Below, piece by piece: positions 10,860-23,361 of a stretch of DNA of 64,000 nucleotides. How positions within the stretch are numbered: the stretch's first letter is position 1; each line of letters begins with the position of its first letter. The notes below the pieces were generated by a model, which was not told the DNA's origin, made no database searches, and saw only the letters and a program-made list of their open reading frames with translations. Origin of the DNA: Strobilurus pachycystidiatus. Lineage: Eukaryota > Basidiomycota > Agaricomycetes > Agaricales > Physalacriaceae. The stretch spans positions 2,170,001-2,234,000 of the forward strand of contig JAHLMK010000006.1 in the NCBI GenBank assembly GCA_019915135.1, read 5' to 3'. The position numbers were made by a program, and so were the translations under genes.

Positions 10860-13296
10860 CACTACGTAGTTGAGCCATGTAACAATTGAGAACAATTTCA
10901 TGTCTTTTATCATTCATTTTTTGGATCAGAATTGGTTGTAGCCGTACTTTTCTAATGCTTGGTAGTGCTTTGTGAAGGGTTTGTTAAGTGTTTTGACAGT
11001 CTTTATGCTTAGCTTACATGAACTTTGTTGTTACTTGACAAGCTCTACGAAAGCCCTGTAGAAGAGCTTTACTAGAAGGCTCATGGACACACTTATTTTA
11101 TAAGGCTTGACAAGCACTATGAAAGCACTACAGCAGGGCTTTACACAAAGGTTCATGGCAACACTGGCTTATTTGTGCACATGAAGGACTTCCAAAGCTT
11201 TCACAAAGCTATTCAAAGTGTCTCATAGCACTTCAAAGTCTTTGTCTATCTTAACCTTTAGTTGAAGCATTTTGGTTGCTTTGGGGCTTTTAGAACTTGA
11301 AAACACCTTGATTCTCTTTAAATTGCTTCGATTCCATAAGGCGTTTCCAGATGGACGGCCGTCAGCAAAGCTCTGTTGTGTATATTGAAAATATCATACT
11401 GGAACTGAAACCCCCGCACTGCTAGCTCCTCTCAGCTGGGAGAGATATGGTGCCAACTCTTTCCAGGTACAACAAGAGATAGCGCTCCCATAACCGCCGT
11501 GTCAATCCTTGACCCATGGCTCCCAGTGCACCATAGCATCTTGATAGAATTTATGCAACACGGGAGCATTGTCAGCTTTGAGAAGCCCGTTTATATTCAA
11601 GAGAGTAGAGAGCCATAAGTTTTGAGATCAAAGAACGGCATGTGCCCCAATAATCTTGAGGCATGACTGTCGTTTCTTGTCCAACATGAACAGGAATCTG
11701 CACAACAGAGCCAGATTTGACGGTTCAAGAATGTAGTCTATAGTTTTGGCAAACACAGTAGGCGATGCGAGGGATAGAGACTCCAGTCCATTTAGGTATG
11801 CGCTTGCCAACAAGGCATAGAACACAATCTCCATGCGGTGATTGATCACATCATCACCAGTTGGAATCACAGCGTTGGCGCCTCGAGGGAGATCCTTCAA
11901 CCATTCTCTGGTGCACATTTCTGCGTATATGGTGATGCTGAGATCTGACTGCTTTTTGCCTGACGCTTTGAGAATGTCTGCAACCAATTCCAGCTGATCA
12001 GTGCCAGGAAAGTCAGCCAGAGGAATGGCTGAGATCATTCTAAGCTGTGTACCAGCTTGAGACGCATGTTCCAGAAATATGCTGTAAAGATCCGGCTCCA
12101 TGACAAGTGTCCGGAAGAAGACCCGAAGAGCGGCCTCCAAAGCTGTGGATGACAACAACTGTCCAAAGCCTTCTGACACCACGATGTTAACCAGACTGTC
12201 AAATATGGCTCGGACAACACAACAGTGGCGGTCCAAGATGCGGCCATCACCCTCGATCCCAAGGTATACCATGCAAAGATGAAGAACACGGTCCATGATA
12301 GATTTATCAGTGGATGCGCGGCACGCAGCATGCAAGACTGGAGATTGCAGCACAGCAAGGATGAGACAGATGTTGGAAGGAAGTTCATGGTATGCCTCGG
12401 TGATGCAACAATGTGAGTAAGCGTTCTGCAACACAAATTCGCATATCAAAGGTCCCATGAAGGAGGTTAAGGCTTTGGAAAAAGGAACCGGACAATCTGT
12501 TCTGGGGAGGTCGAGTACTTCCAGGGTAAAGTTGTCATATTTTGTAGGAGATCGATGTACCCAAAGCTTTGGTCGACGGAGGGGGAAGGATCTCAGTGGG
12601 GCCCGGGTAGGTCTATTGTCACAGACAATACTCTCGTCGTGACAGTGCTCAATGATACATCCAAGCAATCCTTGCCAGATAGGAGAGTCGGCCTTGTCGA
12701 CGTCCAACCACAAAGTTCCGGGTATCAAGGCATTCTGAAGCAACTTGGCCCAGATCATAACGTCTAAGCTATCGCTAGCCGTGCCGCTCAATTGCTTAGC
12801 CAGAAAGGCAGCGGCCTTTGGGGTCTTGTCAATGTCAAGGAGGACAGAAAGTGAGCCTTCGTAATCGCTGGTATCAGATGTGATCGATGGCGTAGGAACG
12901 TCGAGGTAGGGCATATGCGGCTTTGTACGGAAACGAACCAATGCTCGGTATAGACGGCCATAGGCTGCCTGTCGATCGGGTGTCTGATATTCGGGCATTT
13001 TGAGGAAATCGGAAATAGTTTTGTCGATGGATGGAAACCTCTCAGCGACTGATTTCAACATATGTAGCGGCATGATGCTCAACGCTTGTAAGACTGCAGA
13101 CTGGACCGTCGAGTTTGAAGCTGAGATCTCGAACAGCCAAGAAAGAGCACGAGAGTCCATTTCGCTCGCCTTCCCCTCGACTGCCTTCTGCTCAACTGCC
13201 TTGAGTGACAATATCGGCAAAATCACGATTTCAGGCTCCGGGACGTCCGTGTCAGGAATGGAGGGCAGTGGCGATTCGACGGATGCACCACGTTGA

Positions 13297-15020
13297 GGGG
13301 CCAGTAGATTTTACCGTGACCGTGAATTCACGGTCACGGTAAAGTGCCACGGTAGCACGGTAGATAGTCAGTGTCACGGCCTTGAGGAGGGAGCAAGAGC
13401 TCATGAGGTCAAGTAGCAGTCCTAGACTAGAGAAGTAGGACGTCGTCAACGAGAGCGCCGTGTGTCTTGAGAGTCGAGACTATAAATCTATTCCCGGGTT
13501 GCGAGAAACAAGTACTTGATGACAATAATGAAGCATCTGCAAGGCATGGGGCTTTGTGTTTGAAGTGGGATGAGTACAGAGATGATACATACATGTTACT
13601 AGTCTGGGTAAGTAGGCAAAAGAGTCTCGTGTCCAAGAAGTCGGAACGTCAACTTATTGACGGTCCCATACGTAGAGTCCCTGTCGATCAGCCGTGACGC
13701 ATGCATGGCATTGACTCACATTGATAAGATCAGACTAAGTAAAGGCAATGCCCTAGGTTGTTTCGATGCAGCACGTTGTGGCTGTAGGTAAATATGGACC
13801 ATTGGCATGCTGAGGTGAACGGAATGGAGTGATCAAACCGAGCGGTGGGTCATCAGGGTCCAATGGCCGGTGCCGTGATCACGGTAGCTCACGGCTGCGG
13901 CCACGGTAGTGCCACGGTACTCACGGTAGCAGTGTCACGGCCGTCACGGCCTCACTGCCCACTGCTCACTGCCGCATGGTAAAGTACTCACTGCCACGGT
14001 CGCCTCACGGTAGCACGGTAAGAGACACACGGTACCTAAACATGACTTGATCTCATTCAAGCTGGACGACCATTTAGCACTCAACGCGGATATTGTCTTT
14101 GCCTCTTCGGGTACAGAAACGACAGTTCCAAACGGACTCGAGGGGTAGAAGACCTCAGGTTAGGAGGAAGCCGGCCTTTGTCATCTGAACACATAGAGCT
14201 CGACGTTTAACGGCGTCGCTTGATGCTACTAGTAGAGTTGAGTAATAATTCAATGAGAACGAAGGTGCCCTCTCGAAGACAGCAGAAGCGCGGAGAAGAG
14301 GATTGGGAGTTGATCCTGCCATGATCCTACAAGACAGAAGCTGGTGAGCGCTTTAGCGGTGTACAAATGGTCCGGGGCATGTACTGCAGGCCCTTCATAG
14401 ATTGGACTTCCACGTGAGCTCAGAACATGCAGAGCGCCGTGAATTCGAGCAGACGTGCTACAGATACAGCAATTAACAAGAACAATTTGCCAGGTTGTTC
14501 CGAGAGCTGAGCGGAGATTTCCTTCATTGCAAGACGGTCGATGTATTGATGGATCTGAATCAAGGTGCGCGTCAATTTAGAGATGTTGTACGTACTCGGC
14601 ATCTGACGCGACTACGGATCATATCCCACCTTACCTTCAGACCAGCAGTCTTGAAATCAATGTCATACTCACTGGGAATATCGTCGACGGACGATCAGAG
14701 CACGGAGTCAGGAGGAAACAGATTGTCATTGAGCTCTACTTACTATACCATGATCTCTCATTTCTTACTTGACTCGCAGCTCCCCCTCCCGCAGGCAACA
14801 TCCGCACGGATGTACTCACGTCCTCTTTGACATCGTGTCCGTCCTTCAAATACGACGACACTGATCATGACCCTAGTCTAGGATCAGGATGTCGCGTATA
14901 TCTCACGGGACCAGGGTAAACCCTCACGGTAATCTACGACCCTCACTGCCACGGCCACGGTAGCACGGTCACGGTAATCACGGTAGCAGTTTCACTGTCA
15001 CGGTAAAATGTACTAGCCCC
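13297..15020. mobile_element. hAT-like non-autonomous insertion with 8-bp target duplication
   Basis: Ends are GGGGCCAGTAGATTTTACCG at the left and, reversed, GGGGCTAGTACATTTTACCG at the right (18 of 20 identical). The flanks CACGTTGA (13289-13296) and CACGTTGA (15021-15028) are a perfect 8-bp target duplication, as made by hAT-type transposases. CACGGTA/TACCGTG words are clustered inside both ends and again near 13870-14040, typical of subterminal transposase-binding repeats. No transposase ORF is present. Confidence 0.85.
13310..13343. repeat. Palindrome of TACCGTG/CACGGTA units
   Basis: TTTACCGTGACCGTG, then AATT, then CACGGTCACGGTAAA: a perfect palindrome inside the left end of the hAT-like insertion. 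It would form a cruciform or a symmetric protein-binding site. Confidence 0.75.
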
Positions 15021-16128
15021 CACGTTGAGCACTGGGTCGTCGTAAATGAGAGGCGAGATGAGAAGAGGCTAATTGAATGTAACAGAGCACAGAATGGGTA
15101 TAGTGGGTGAGGGGAGTTTTGTAAGGGCAGTTTGGACGAAAAATAGGGAGGAGGTTCGTGCCAAAGTAAACTGCAAATGCTAATGAACCAAGGACATCGA
15201 TCACCAACGAGGAGGGCGTACTAAGACCTCTCAGATAGACAATGAGCCCAGCAAAGAAAATCCCAAGCGCAATGTGCATCAGAACTGGCAGAATGCCGAT
15301 GATCACAGGCACATGCCAAGCTTCGAGACTGTCGAAGCGGTATTGGCGGACGCGGCTCCGACTGCGTGGAGTCCCAGATGGTAGGACAGTGTACTCGTGG
15401 ATCCAGCTCTTCATCAAGGCGGCGAAGAGCGCGGTTGTTAGGCTCAGAGCTAAGCTCGTGAACCAGAGCGCGTTGACCCAGACGTCAGAGAGTGACGGGT
15501 CTGCAGTGGATTGGCTGTTGAGATTCGAGCGAGGAACATCCTCGGCAGGCGTGCTCTCGGCGATGGAGCGAACGAGGTCGACAAGTTCGTGGAGAAGACT
15601 AGCGGTGATTGTCGTCGGGTCAACCTTCAGACTCTGGCTGGTCTGGCCAACGAACGTGGAGACAACGGAAGAGAAGAGCGCGGCCTACAAGGGGGAGATC
15701 AGGAGCCGCATCGAAAAAGCAATCATCTACACTCACAAAAACAAGCAGGACGTCTAGAGCGTCTTTCCAATTCTCGACCATATCATTGTCGTACTTGAGT
15801 GCTTCGTCGCATAAAATCTTCCACACAGTAGCATGCTCGCCCATCTCCTGGAAAGGGGGATCCTCGCCATATTTGTGATAGTCGAAGGGATCGTTTCCTA
15901 TGTGTGGCGTAAATTCGTGGAAGCGTAGCAGGCGGTTGAGGGAGAAGTACCTTTGGCAGTATAGGGATTGGAAAGTTTGATCGAGAAGATTTTGCGCCGC
16001 CGTCCGTCTGACTTCTCGGCAACGTACAGCGGTATAGCCTTCTGGCCCGCCTCCAATACCAGCTCGATCTCTTCCTCCTCATCGCAGTCTGGGTTCATCG
16101 TATTTCGGGATGAGTGCTCGTCTGACAT

Positions 16129-17315
16129 AGTTAAAGTCGTAGCAGTTGTAGAGATTGGTGCTGTGTAGATTCCGTGGCTATGGTTAGGACAAGGCGTTCA
16201 CCCGGGTGCTGATGGTCATATATTGATGATTCGCGAAGGTGGTGTGCCTGGGTTAGTGCTTGAGAATGATGGGGAGAAGCGAACGGTAATATTTCCCACG
16301 CCCGCTTCATCAGCACAGGGTCTGGACTCTGACAGGGCAAGAGCCTGAGGTTAGGCTCGTGACCATCCGCTTCTTCCACGTGGCTGCGCTTTTCACGTTT
16401 GCGAAGCGGCTGGTCGCACTGAAGCCGGATTTGGCTGATGCACCCAATTCATCCCCAGCACTTTCATTCGGTTTCGTCTCGAGCTCCCAGAAAATGTCAA
16501 AAAGTTCACTAAATGAAAGTTGCTTATTTTTGAATTTTGAGAAACTTTTATTTAAGGCAAAAAACAACTTTTCTGAGATGTATATTTGACCTGAAGATAA
16601 CCAAAACACCCCAGACAAGAGCTCGAGAGACGAAGTGGTTCACCTAAGAAAAAAACTTTTTTTTTCACTTAACAAAAGTTGCTTAGATTTTGAAAATACA
16701 CAACTTTCATTTAGTGAAGTTTTTCACTTTTTATACGAGGTAGAGACGCTACGAAGAAAGATTTCAGGATGATTTGGCGGCATCCGCCAAATCCGGCTCA
16801 AGTGTTTCCAGCCGGTACACAGTAAGTAAAGCGAAGCACGTGCTGTGGACCGAGGTGGTCGCGAGCCTAGCCTGAGGTGGGCGTGCTGTCACTGTTGTGT
16901 GGCGCACGCTTGAGCCGCTTACGAACGGTAGGGCCGCAATCAGCTCATGCACATACATCCTGTAGCGGTGCGTAGGACGATTGCCCTTGCAGACCACTGC
17001 AGCGATGGGAACTGCCTGAGCGAGTGCCTAGAAGGGTGCCACAAGTTTGCACGAAGTCTTTGGCGCCGGGCGGACCATGTTTTGATACTGTTTTGGATAT
17101 GTACAGGTTGTGTATCCCCAGGCGCCCACAGGGTCTTATCCGATCACCTATGACGTCTTTCGTCTCCTTGAGCCACGACATCCATCATCCTCCCGTGAGG
17201 CAGCCATTGAGTCCGCCGTTGTGTGTGTTTTCATTGACTCGTGTGTCCGTAGTATCCTAACCAAAGATAGATATCTCTTTCTGCCACATAATCAACGCTG
17301 TGGCGACACGACGAC
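16129..17315. other. Non-coding; contains a foldback repeat
   Basis: No gene seen. The upstream side of the DUF6535 gene and of the 17316 gene both lie here, so their promoters should be within this 1.2-kb divergent region. The middle is occupied by an imperfect inverted repeat (separate entry). Confidence 0.45.
16360..16870. repeat. Imperfect long inverted (foldback) repeat
   Basis: The left arm (about 16360-16540) and the right arm reversed (about 16870-16690) share GCCGGATTTGGC with flanking similarity, and CACTAAATGAAAGTTG. Translations of the two outer arms are related (LKPDLADAPNSSP versus LEPDLADAAKSS). The centre is A/T-rich. No target duplication was identified. Confidence 0.55.
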
Positions 17316-18248
17316 ATGGGTTCCTCGACATCATTGTTACCAAATGACACCCCTCCCGCTTACCATGACTCAGAAAGAGAAGGTCTCCCGGGCAGACCCA
17401 GCGAAGATGATGTCGCCTCTCTTCGAGCTATGTTCATAAATCATATCGGCATCCCTCCAGAGCTAATCGAGATCATCCTCGATTTGGCAGCATACTGGCC
17501 GTCAGTGCACCGCACGCGCTTCCTTGACGCTACATTCCGAGCGCAACCACGTCCGGGAGGCACATCCCCAATGGCGGAGTGGTGCTATCTTGTCTCTCCG
17601 CCTGTTCCCTCGACGGCACGCTTTGTGAAGGCTGTGACGTTCAGAATAGAGAGCCACGACCAAGGATGGGGTGGTGAACCACACGACAGAGGTCTTTCGG
17701 TTATATTCTACGAACGGGAACAGGCACTTACATTCACGCCAGGGACACTCAACGGCTCCTGGACGTGGTTCGAGGCTGCTATCGTTCGTGGCGCACCTTG
17801 GTGGCTTTCAGATTTAGAGGGCCCGGATGGCCTTCCGGTGGATCTCTACGCTGAAGGTACTGGACAATCGGCCGCGGCACGCGCCGCCGCCGCCGCTTGT
17901 GAGGTTCAACATCCTATCTTGGGGCGCAGTAGATGGCATGTCACCACGAATGTTACGGCAAAGAGAGAGTACACAAAACAGGTCATCTCCTGGAGAGGAG
18001 ACGATGAGCAAGACGTGGATGACGGCGATGTTCCATCTGAAAATCTTCATGTACGGGGTATAGTGGGACGTCAGGCAGATTTTGTCAATCGGATTCAGCC
18101 AGGCGACAGAGTCGCGCTTTTGGCGATGGCGAAGGTGTGCACGACATTATCTCATCCATTTCTCAAAAGTCAAGCTGAGTCGGTTTAGTTTCAGATGTGG
18201 ACAAATAACATTCGACGCGCGGTGGTAGAAGTTTACTACTCGATGTAG
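17316..18248 (+). CDS. Conserved fungal protein with SHDQGWGG motif
   Basis: One intron (18135-18188, GTGTGC...TTAG) joins 17316-18134 to 18189-18248, giving about 292 residues. Without the splice the frame would end at 18188 with an atypical tail; with it the C-terminus ends EVYYSM. Near residue 48 there is a short F-box-like segment, IPPELIEIILDLAAYWPSV. The core has KAVTFRIESHDQGWGG and SWTWFEAAI, a motif set I recognise from uncharacterised ascomycete and basidiomycete proteins, then WHVTTNVTAKREYTKQVISW and IQPGDRVALLAMAK. No enzyme motif is visible. Function is unknown; the F-box-like start could suggest a ubiquitin-ligase adaptor. Confidence 0.75.
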
Positions 18249-19819
18249 TCCTCAGTTTGTTCATCTACGATGTGCTCGACATCTCGTAAGAGGCCAACGC
18301 TGGCCGCTATTGACGGAGCGTTGACAGTTGCGCTGACCTGTAGTAGAATGGTACGCATCAGAGGCCGCCATTCGTGTGGAGATCACCGTCGGCCCGCTTC
18401 GCGATTCACCCGCCGCAACAGATTGATATGAGCGAAGTAACGCAATTGATGCCATGATGTACCGTCGATATCCTTCCTGTATCTTTCCTAGGCGCTGCCC
18501 GCCGTGTAGAGTGAGGAATAAGACATCAAATCTTAATCATTCTCTCACGCGTCCCACTGGCACCGCTCAGGGATTCTCTTTGAGATAGATCGCTGAAGGA
18601 ATTACTGATATTCTTGGTGCTCTAGGACTCGGCCAGTGATCTGTCCATCTGGCCCAACACGAGAGCCTGTCAGGTACGAATGGAGGTCGTTTCGTAACGA
18701 ACGCTTTCTCTTCATCGTTGCCGTGTAAGCAAAGAGACACTTGTCGGGAGACTCAGGATAATCCGTAGCGCAAAGCCGCGGAATACATGGATTAAAGGAC
18801 AATTTTCGCACCCTGTTCTAGATGAAAGCGTCAATGGGGACCATTCGTTCGTTAGAATTTGCGACTAGTGTTGGTGAGTCGGCAAGGTCAGGGTCAGAAA
18901 TTCTAACCAATGTAGGCTACGAGCGGGCAATGTTGACCTGGGGCTACGAGATAGCTCTTTTGTCCAGGCCTTTGGGTGCGCTCAAAGGCTGATGCACGCT
19001 GGGAAGCTGCCAGAATCCAGGGACTCCACTGACAGTTTCGTACGGGGACGTTCGTTATCAATTTTTGCGAGCAGCTGGAAAAGTCCGATTTCCTCAAGCT
19101 AGGCGGCGCAAGAGCTCTAGGTCTCGCACATCTGTGAACCTTTTCGCAGGCAGAGATTTGACTGGTCGCATGTCCGACCATCAGGCTCCGAATCAACGAT
19201 GGGACGAGACCAAAAGAACATACCGCAGCTTGATCGGCAAGATATGAGTCTCAGCTATGGATCATGGCCCGTCCATGTCTGAATATATTACAATTTATCA
19301 GTTCGACGGGGTCGGGAATGGATGGACTATGAATGCTCTCGTAAGCTTGATGCGTTTGCGCCCGGATCGAGTGCCGATCAGATTCATAACGCTTGACGCC
19401 CGACCGCCATCACGATACATGAGCAAGTTGAATTCGAGCTGCCCAGAGCACGAGAACCTAACGATTCTGCAACCGCTTTTGCACTGGTGACGCGTCGACT
19501 CTCAGGAACGACCGCGACCATTGAATGAAGCTCCACGTAGATTTACCTCCCCCTCCCACACTGTCCAGCTCCAGCCTTGATAACCTGTTGACGTATCATC
19601 TCAAAGCTGGGACATCTCCTCCGCCAAGTCCACAATGGCCTACCCGGCTCTATATCTGAATACTCCCTCCATCGGAACGGGGTCTCGCCTCATGATAAAC
19701 AGCGGGTGGATGTCAATGGGCCGCTGTTGAATGGTGGGCGAGCGACATAGTATTTGACTGGCGAGGTATGGATAAATTTGAGACGCGTCCTCAGCATTTT
19801 GTGCTAACGTTAAGCCATC
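18249..19819. other. No recognised gene
   Basis: Only short frames with no domain. The final few hundred bases are the presumed promoter of the permease at 19820. Confidence 0.4.
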
Positions 19820-22538
19820 ATGGACGAGAAGAAGTCGCAGGTTACCGCTGATACAGTCTCGCATACGGGTAGCGACCACACCGCCGTCGAAACACCGAGG
19901 GAGAGGAAGAAGATACAGATCTATGACCCTTCGAAAGAATCGGTATGGACGCGTATTGGCCTTTCACCGGAAAGTTTCAAGCGCGCGCCAGGTCCGACTG
20001 GGTTTGTCGATCATGTCCCGCATTCTTGTCGTACGCTCATTTGCGGTGCAGAGAGCAAGTCGTTGCCGGCAATGCCAACCCCGACGACATCGAGGGAGAC
20101 ATGCCCATTCTTCAACCGAAGATGAAAAGCCGCCACCTCAACATGATTGCTGTCGGTCAGTCGTCCTTCAGGAATTTCGTACTCGCCTTCTTGGATACTC
20201 ACTACGTTCATCAACAGGCGGAAGTATTGGTACTGGTCTTTTCGTCGGTTCAGGCTCAGCGCTCCACAATGGCGGTCCTGCTGGTGTCCTCATTGCCTGG
20301 ATACTCATCGGAGCCATGTTGATCAACGTTACTCAGGTAGACTCTCCTTCCATACCTGTGTTCACAGCTAACCTTGAATCGCAGGCTCTCGGAGAAATGT
20401 CCATTGTCTACCCCGTTTCTGGTGGTTTCTACACCCTTGCCATTCGCTTCCTCGACCCGTCATTTGCTTTCGCTATGGGCTGGAACTATGTCTTCCAATG
20501 GGCTGTCGTCTTGCCCCTTGAAATGACAGTGGCGGTCACAACAGTGCAGTACTGGACTGATGACTTAGGCGTGGGTGGTTGGGTAACGATCTTCTGGGTG
20601 GTCATCAGTAAGCGTAAGACCCTGTTAGCCTTCACAAGTCTGACAAAAGTATTTGCCAAGTGTTCGCAAGTCTATTCGGTACACTTGGTTTCGCAGAAGA
20701 AGAGTTCTGGTCTTCGTGCTTGAAGCTGCTGGTGGTTCTCATGTTCATCTTCGTGGGCATGTAAGCTCAGTTCTTCTGGGTTTCTGATCCTGCTGCTCAT
20801 CGAGGCAAATTACACAGTATATGCTGTTGTGGTGGCGGACCCAAGAGCGGTGAATATGGCCATTACGTGGGTGGCAAGTACTGGAGCGATCCGGGAGCAT
20901 TCGCCAATGGGTTCAAGGGCGTCTGTGCTGTGTTCGTGACTGGCGAGTGTCTCTGGAGTTTCGACTTGAATTTCAGTATTGACAAAAGCGTTCTCTCTAG
21001 CTGCCTTCTCGTTTTGTATGGTCATGTCTCACGATGACTTTCATATAATCTGACGTGTTTTGTCTCTTGTAGCTGGAACCGAACTCGTCGGCCTCGCGGC
21101 GAGCGAGACTAAGAACCCTCGTGCTGTTATGCCAGGTAAGCTGCCGACCTTCTCTGTATGAAGATCCGTACGCTTACATAAATCTAGGCGCCGTCAAGGG
21201 AACTTTCTGGCGTATTGTAAGTCGTTACTTTCCCTGAGATCCGGTGAATTAATGATGGCGTGCAACAGACGATCATCTATATCACGTCCTTGACTATCAT
21301 CGGCCTGCTCCTCCCCTACAACGAACCTCGCCTTATCGGTGGCAGCGGGTCTTCCGCCTCGCCGTTCGTTATCGTTCTCTCGCATGCGAACATCAGTGGT
21401 CTGGATCGTAAGTCACCGATTGCGTACAGCCTCGGTATCTCGAGCTCAATCGATTCATTTCAACGTAGATCTGGTCAACGCGACGATTTGCATCTCAGTC
21501 ATGTCCATCGGTCTCTCCTGTGTGTACGCCGGCTCTCGTACCCTCACTGCGTTGGCGGAGACTGGATTTGCGCCCAAGATGTTCACATATGGTATGGACC
21601 ATGGTCATCCTTCGCTGCTCATCCCATTCAATCACGATGGCATTAGTCGACAAGTCTTCTCGCCCGCTCTACTCTGTCATTGCCATTTTGGCCTTCGGAC
21701 CTATCGCCTACGCTAACTGCTCCAGCGATGGTGACACCGTCTGTAAGTCCTCATCCTTCAGCTGCGTCAGTTCCTGTGGACATTTACAACCTCACAGTCA
21801 AATGGCTCCTTGCGCTGTCTGGTCTATCCACGATCTTTACTTGGATGGCCATCTGCTTGTGCCAGTACGTGTCGTCTTACAATATATCGCGTCTAACACT
21901 ACCCTCACACCACACCTTAGCATTCGCTTCCGCGCCGCATGGAAAGCGCAAGGCCATTCCCTCGAGGAGCTTCCCTTCCGTGCCATGGGTGGCGTCTGGG
22001 GATCTTGGTTCGGTGTTATCCTCAACGGTCTCGTCTTGATAGCCCAATTCTACGTCGTACGTGGATCCGTCCTCTCGCCTCTTTCCACCTCAATCCTCAC
22101 CTATCAAAGGCTGTCTTCCCCGTCGGAAAGTCTGTGTCGGGCCGTGCTGCCGCAGATTCGTTCTTCTGTAGGTTTACTGCTGTGTTGAACCAGACTATGG
22201 GTACTGAGTACACTCACAGCCGCATACCTCGCCGCACCTATCATGATCGCCTTCTATATCTTCGGATACGTATGGAAGCGCCAACTGCCCAAACGCGCCC
22301 ACGAGATCGACCTAGATGTTCGTACTTTTTTCTTCCTTCACAGCTACCCACAGTAACGATGTTGCTTTCTCAGTCTGGTCGCAAATCTTGGCTTACAGTA
22401 GAAGAAATGAGAGCGGTATGTTCTCATTGTTGCAAAGTCATAAGTGATGCTGACGACTGTCACGACTTTCAGTATCGTGCGGAACGCAAGCTGGCGCCAT
22501 GGCATGTCCGGGTGTATCGTATTTTGTTCTCAAACTAG
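19820..22538 (+). CDS. Amino-acid permease (APC superfamily, fungal YAT type), copy 1
   Basis: Plasma-membrane proton/amino-acid symporter by family. The product starts [11 protein letters not shown], has a cytosolic tail ending [18 protein letters not shown], and enters TM1 with the YAT signature [13 protein letters not shown]. Further conserved parts are [53 protein letters not shown] and [18 protein letters not shown]. It ends [12 protein letters not shown]. About 13 short introns split it; joins I followed (such as 20609-20651, where the 3' AG precedes TGTTCGC) keep frame. No lesion was seen. It forms a tandem pair with the copy at 23362, with matching intron positions, so the two arose by duplication. 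Substrate cannot be told from sequence. Confidence 0.9.
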
Positions 22539-23361
22539 ATCATGATCACTCACCTCAGCTACCCTCCTTCCCGTCTAGTTTCCTCTCATCTCCTCGCTCA
22601 TCCCTAAATAGTTTCGTGAGACGTACTTGGCACGTCTATAATGTGGATCGTCCTGTAAATATTGTATCAACTCCAATAAAAATTGTGAAAACGAGCAGTG
22701 AAGTCGGACTCAATGAACGGTATGCATACGTGTGGCCATTTCCATTGTGAGTCAACGTCTACACCTCGGATGACTGATGGGCGGAATAGCAGAGAAGGAG
22801 AAAGAATATCCGGAGGCATATTCGAAGCAAAGAAAGAACCGCACAACAGGGAAATCGTTGAGGACCACCGCGCCAGGCGGGACAAAGAGGTAGCGCGCCG
22901 AAGCGTAAGGTTCAAGGAAAGTCCGAGTCCTCAGTCTGTGAGTCACATATTCGAATTTACCGAACGAGTTGAAGGCAGTCAAACAAGCACTATACCAGTT
23001 GTTGTTGTTGTTGTTGTTGTTACACGGCAGTGGTCCACGGGACCTCTTGGCGGCAGTGTCAGTGAGTCTGGCAGTGGCAGTGGCACTGGAACTGACAACA
23101 CCTAAGCCCACGTGATTTTAATCTTCTTCCCGAACGTCATCATTGACCCCTATTGACTGGCGCATAATTCCGACGCCACTTAAGTATCAACGGCTCCACC
23201 TCATAAGTATGAAGCGGCCTTCTCACTCCCCTCCCATCAGCACCTGCTGTGAAGCCTTATCTTCTTGCGTCCCAGTATCCCCACTTGCTCTCTTGGTGGT
23301 GCCCACTGGATTTAATGCGACACGGCTCCCCACCTCTTGATACCCGAACATCATCATCGTA
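22539..23361. other. Intergenic, with (GTT)n microsatellite near 23000
   Basis: Lies between the two permease genes. A run of GTT repeats occurs at 23000-23022, followed by a GGCAGT-rich stretch to 23085. It should hold the 3' end of copy 1 and the promoter of copy 2. Confidence 0.5.

Larger units (their letters stand above)
7304..11353. mobile_element. Putative KDZ-related non-autonomous DNA transposon
   Basis: CATCAGGAAACGCCTTATGG at 7304-7323 recurs inverted at 11334-11353 with one mismatch. These ends match 16 of 20 positions of the ends of the Plavaka-bearing element at 52972-63598. As in that element, both ends are followed by A/T-rich arms full of AAAGC and CACTTCAAAG-like words (7370-7600 and 10860-11330), enclosing G/C-richer DNA. 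No transposase was found. Flanks share only a 2-bp match (GA), so the target duplication is unproven. The right end lies about 150 bp from the 3' end of the DUF6535 gene. Confidence 0.6.
11502..16128 (-). pseudogene. DUF6535 multi-pass membrane protein gene, split by a transposon
   Basis: Exons on the minus strand from 16128 encode an acidic N-terminus and the DUF6535 signature: a segment ending GEHATVWKILCDEA, then four membrane helices (AALFSSVVSTFVGQTS, VNALWFTSLALSLTTALF, IIGILPVLMHIALGIFFAG, VIDVLGSLAFAVYFGTNL). Coding is interrupted at 15029 by the 13297-15020 insertion and resumes at 13288 with a long alpha-helical C-terminal region. If the insertion and one copy of its 8-bp target duplication are removed, the frame is continuous across the join. 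A TGA at 11628-11630 stops the last segment early; the same frame then runs on to a stop at 11502-11504 and ends DAMVHWEPWVKD, which looks like a genuine C-terminus. DUF6535 proteins are expanded in Agaricomycetes and their role is unknown. Confidence 0.75.

Noticed and set aside
13310..15010. CRISPR-like or telomere-like array of CACGGTA words
   Set aside because: Spacing is irregular, both orientations occur, and the words sit inside an insertion with TIRs and target duplication in a eukaryotic genome.
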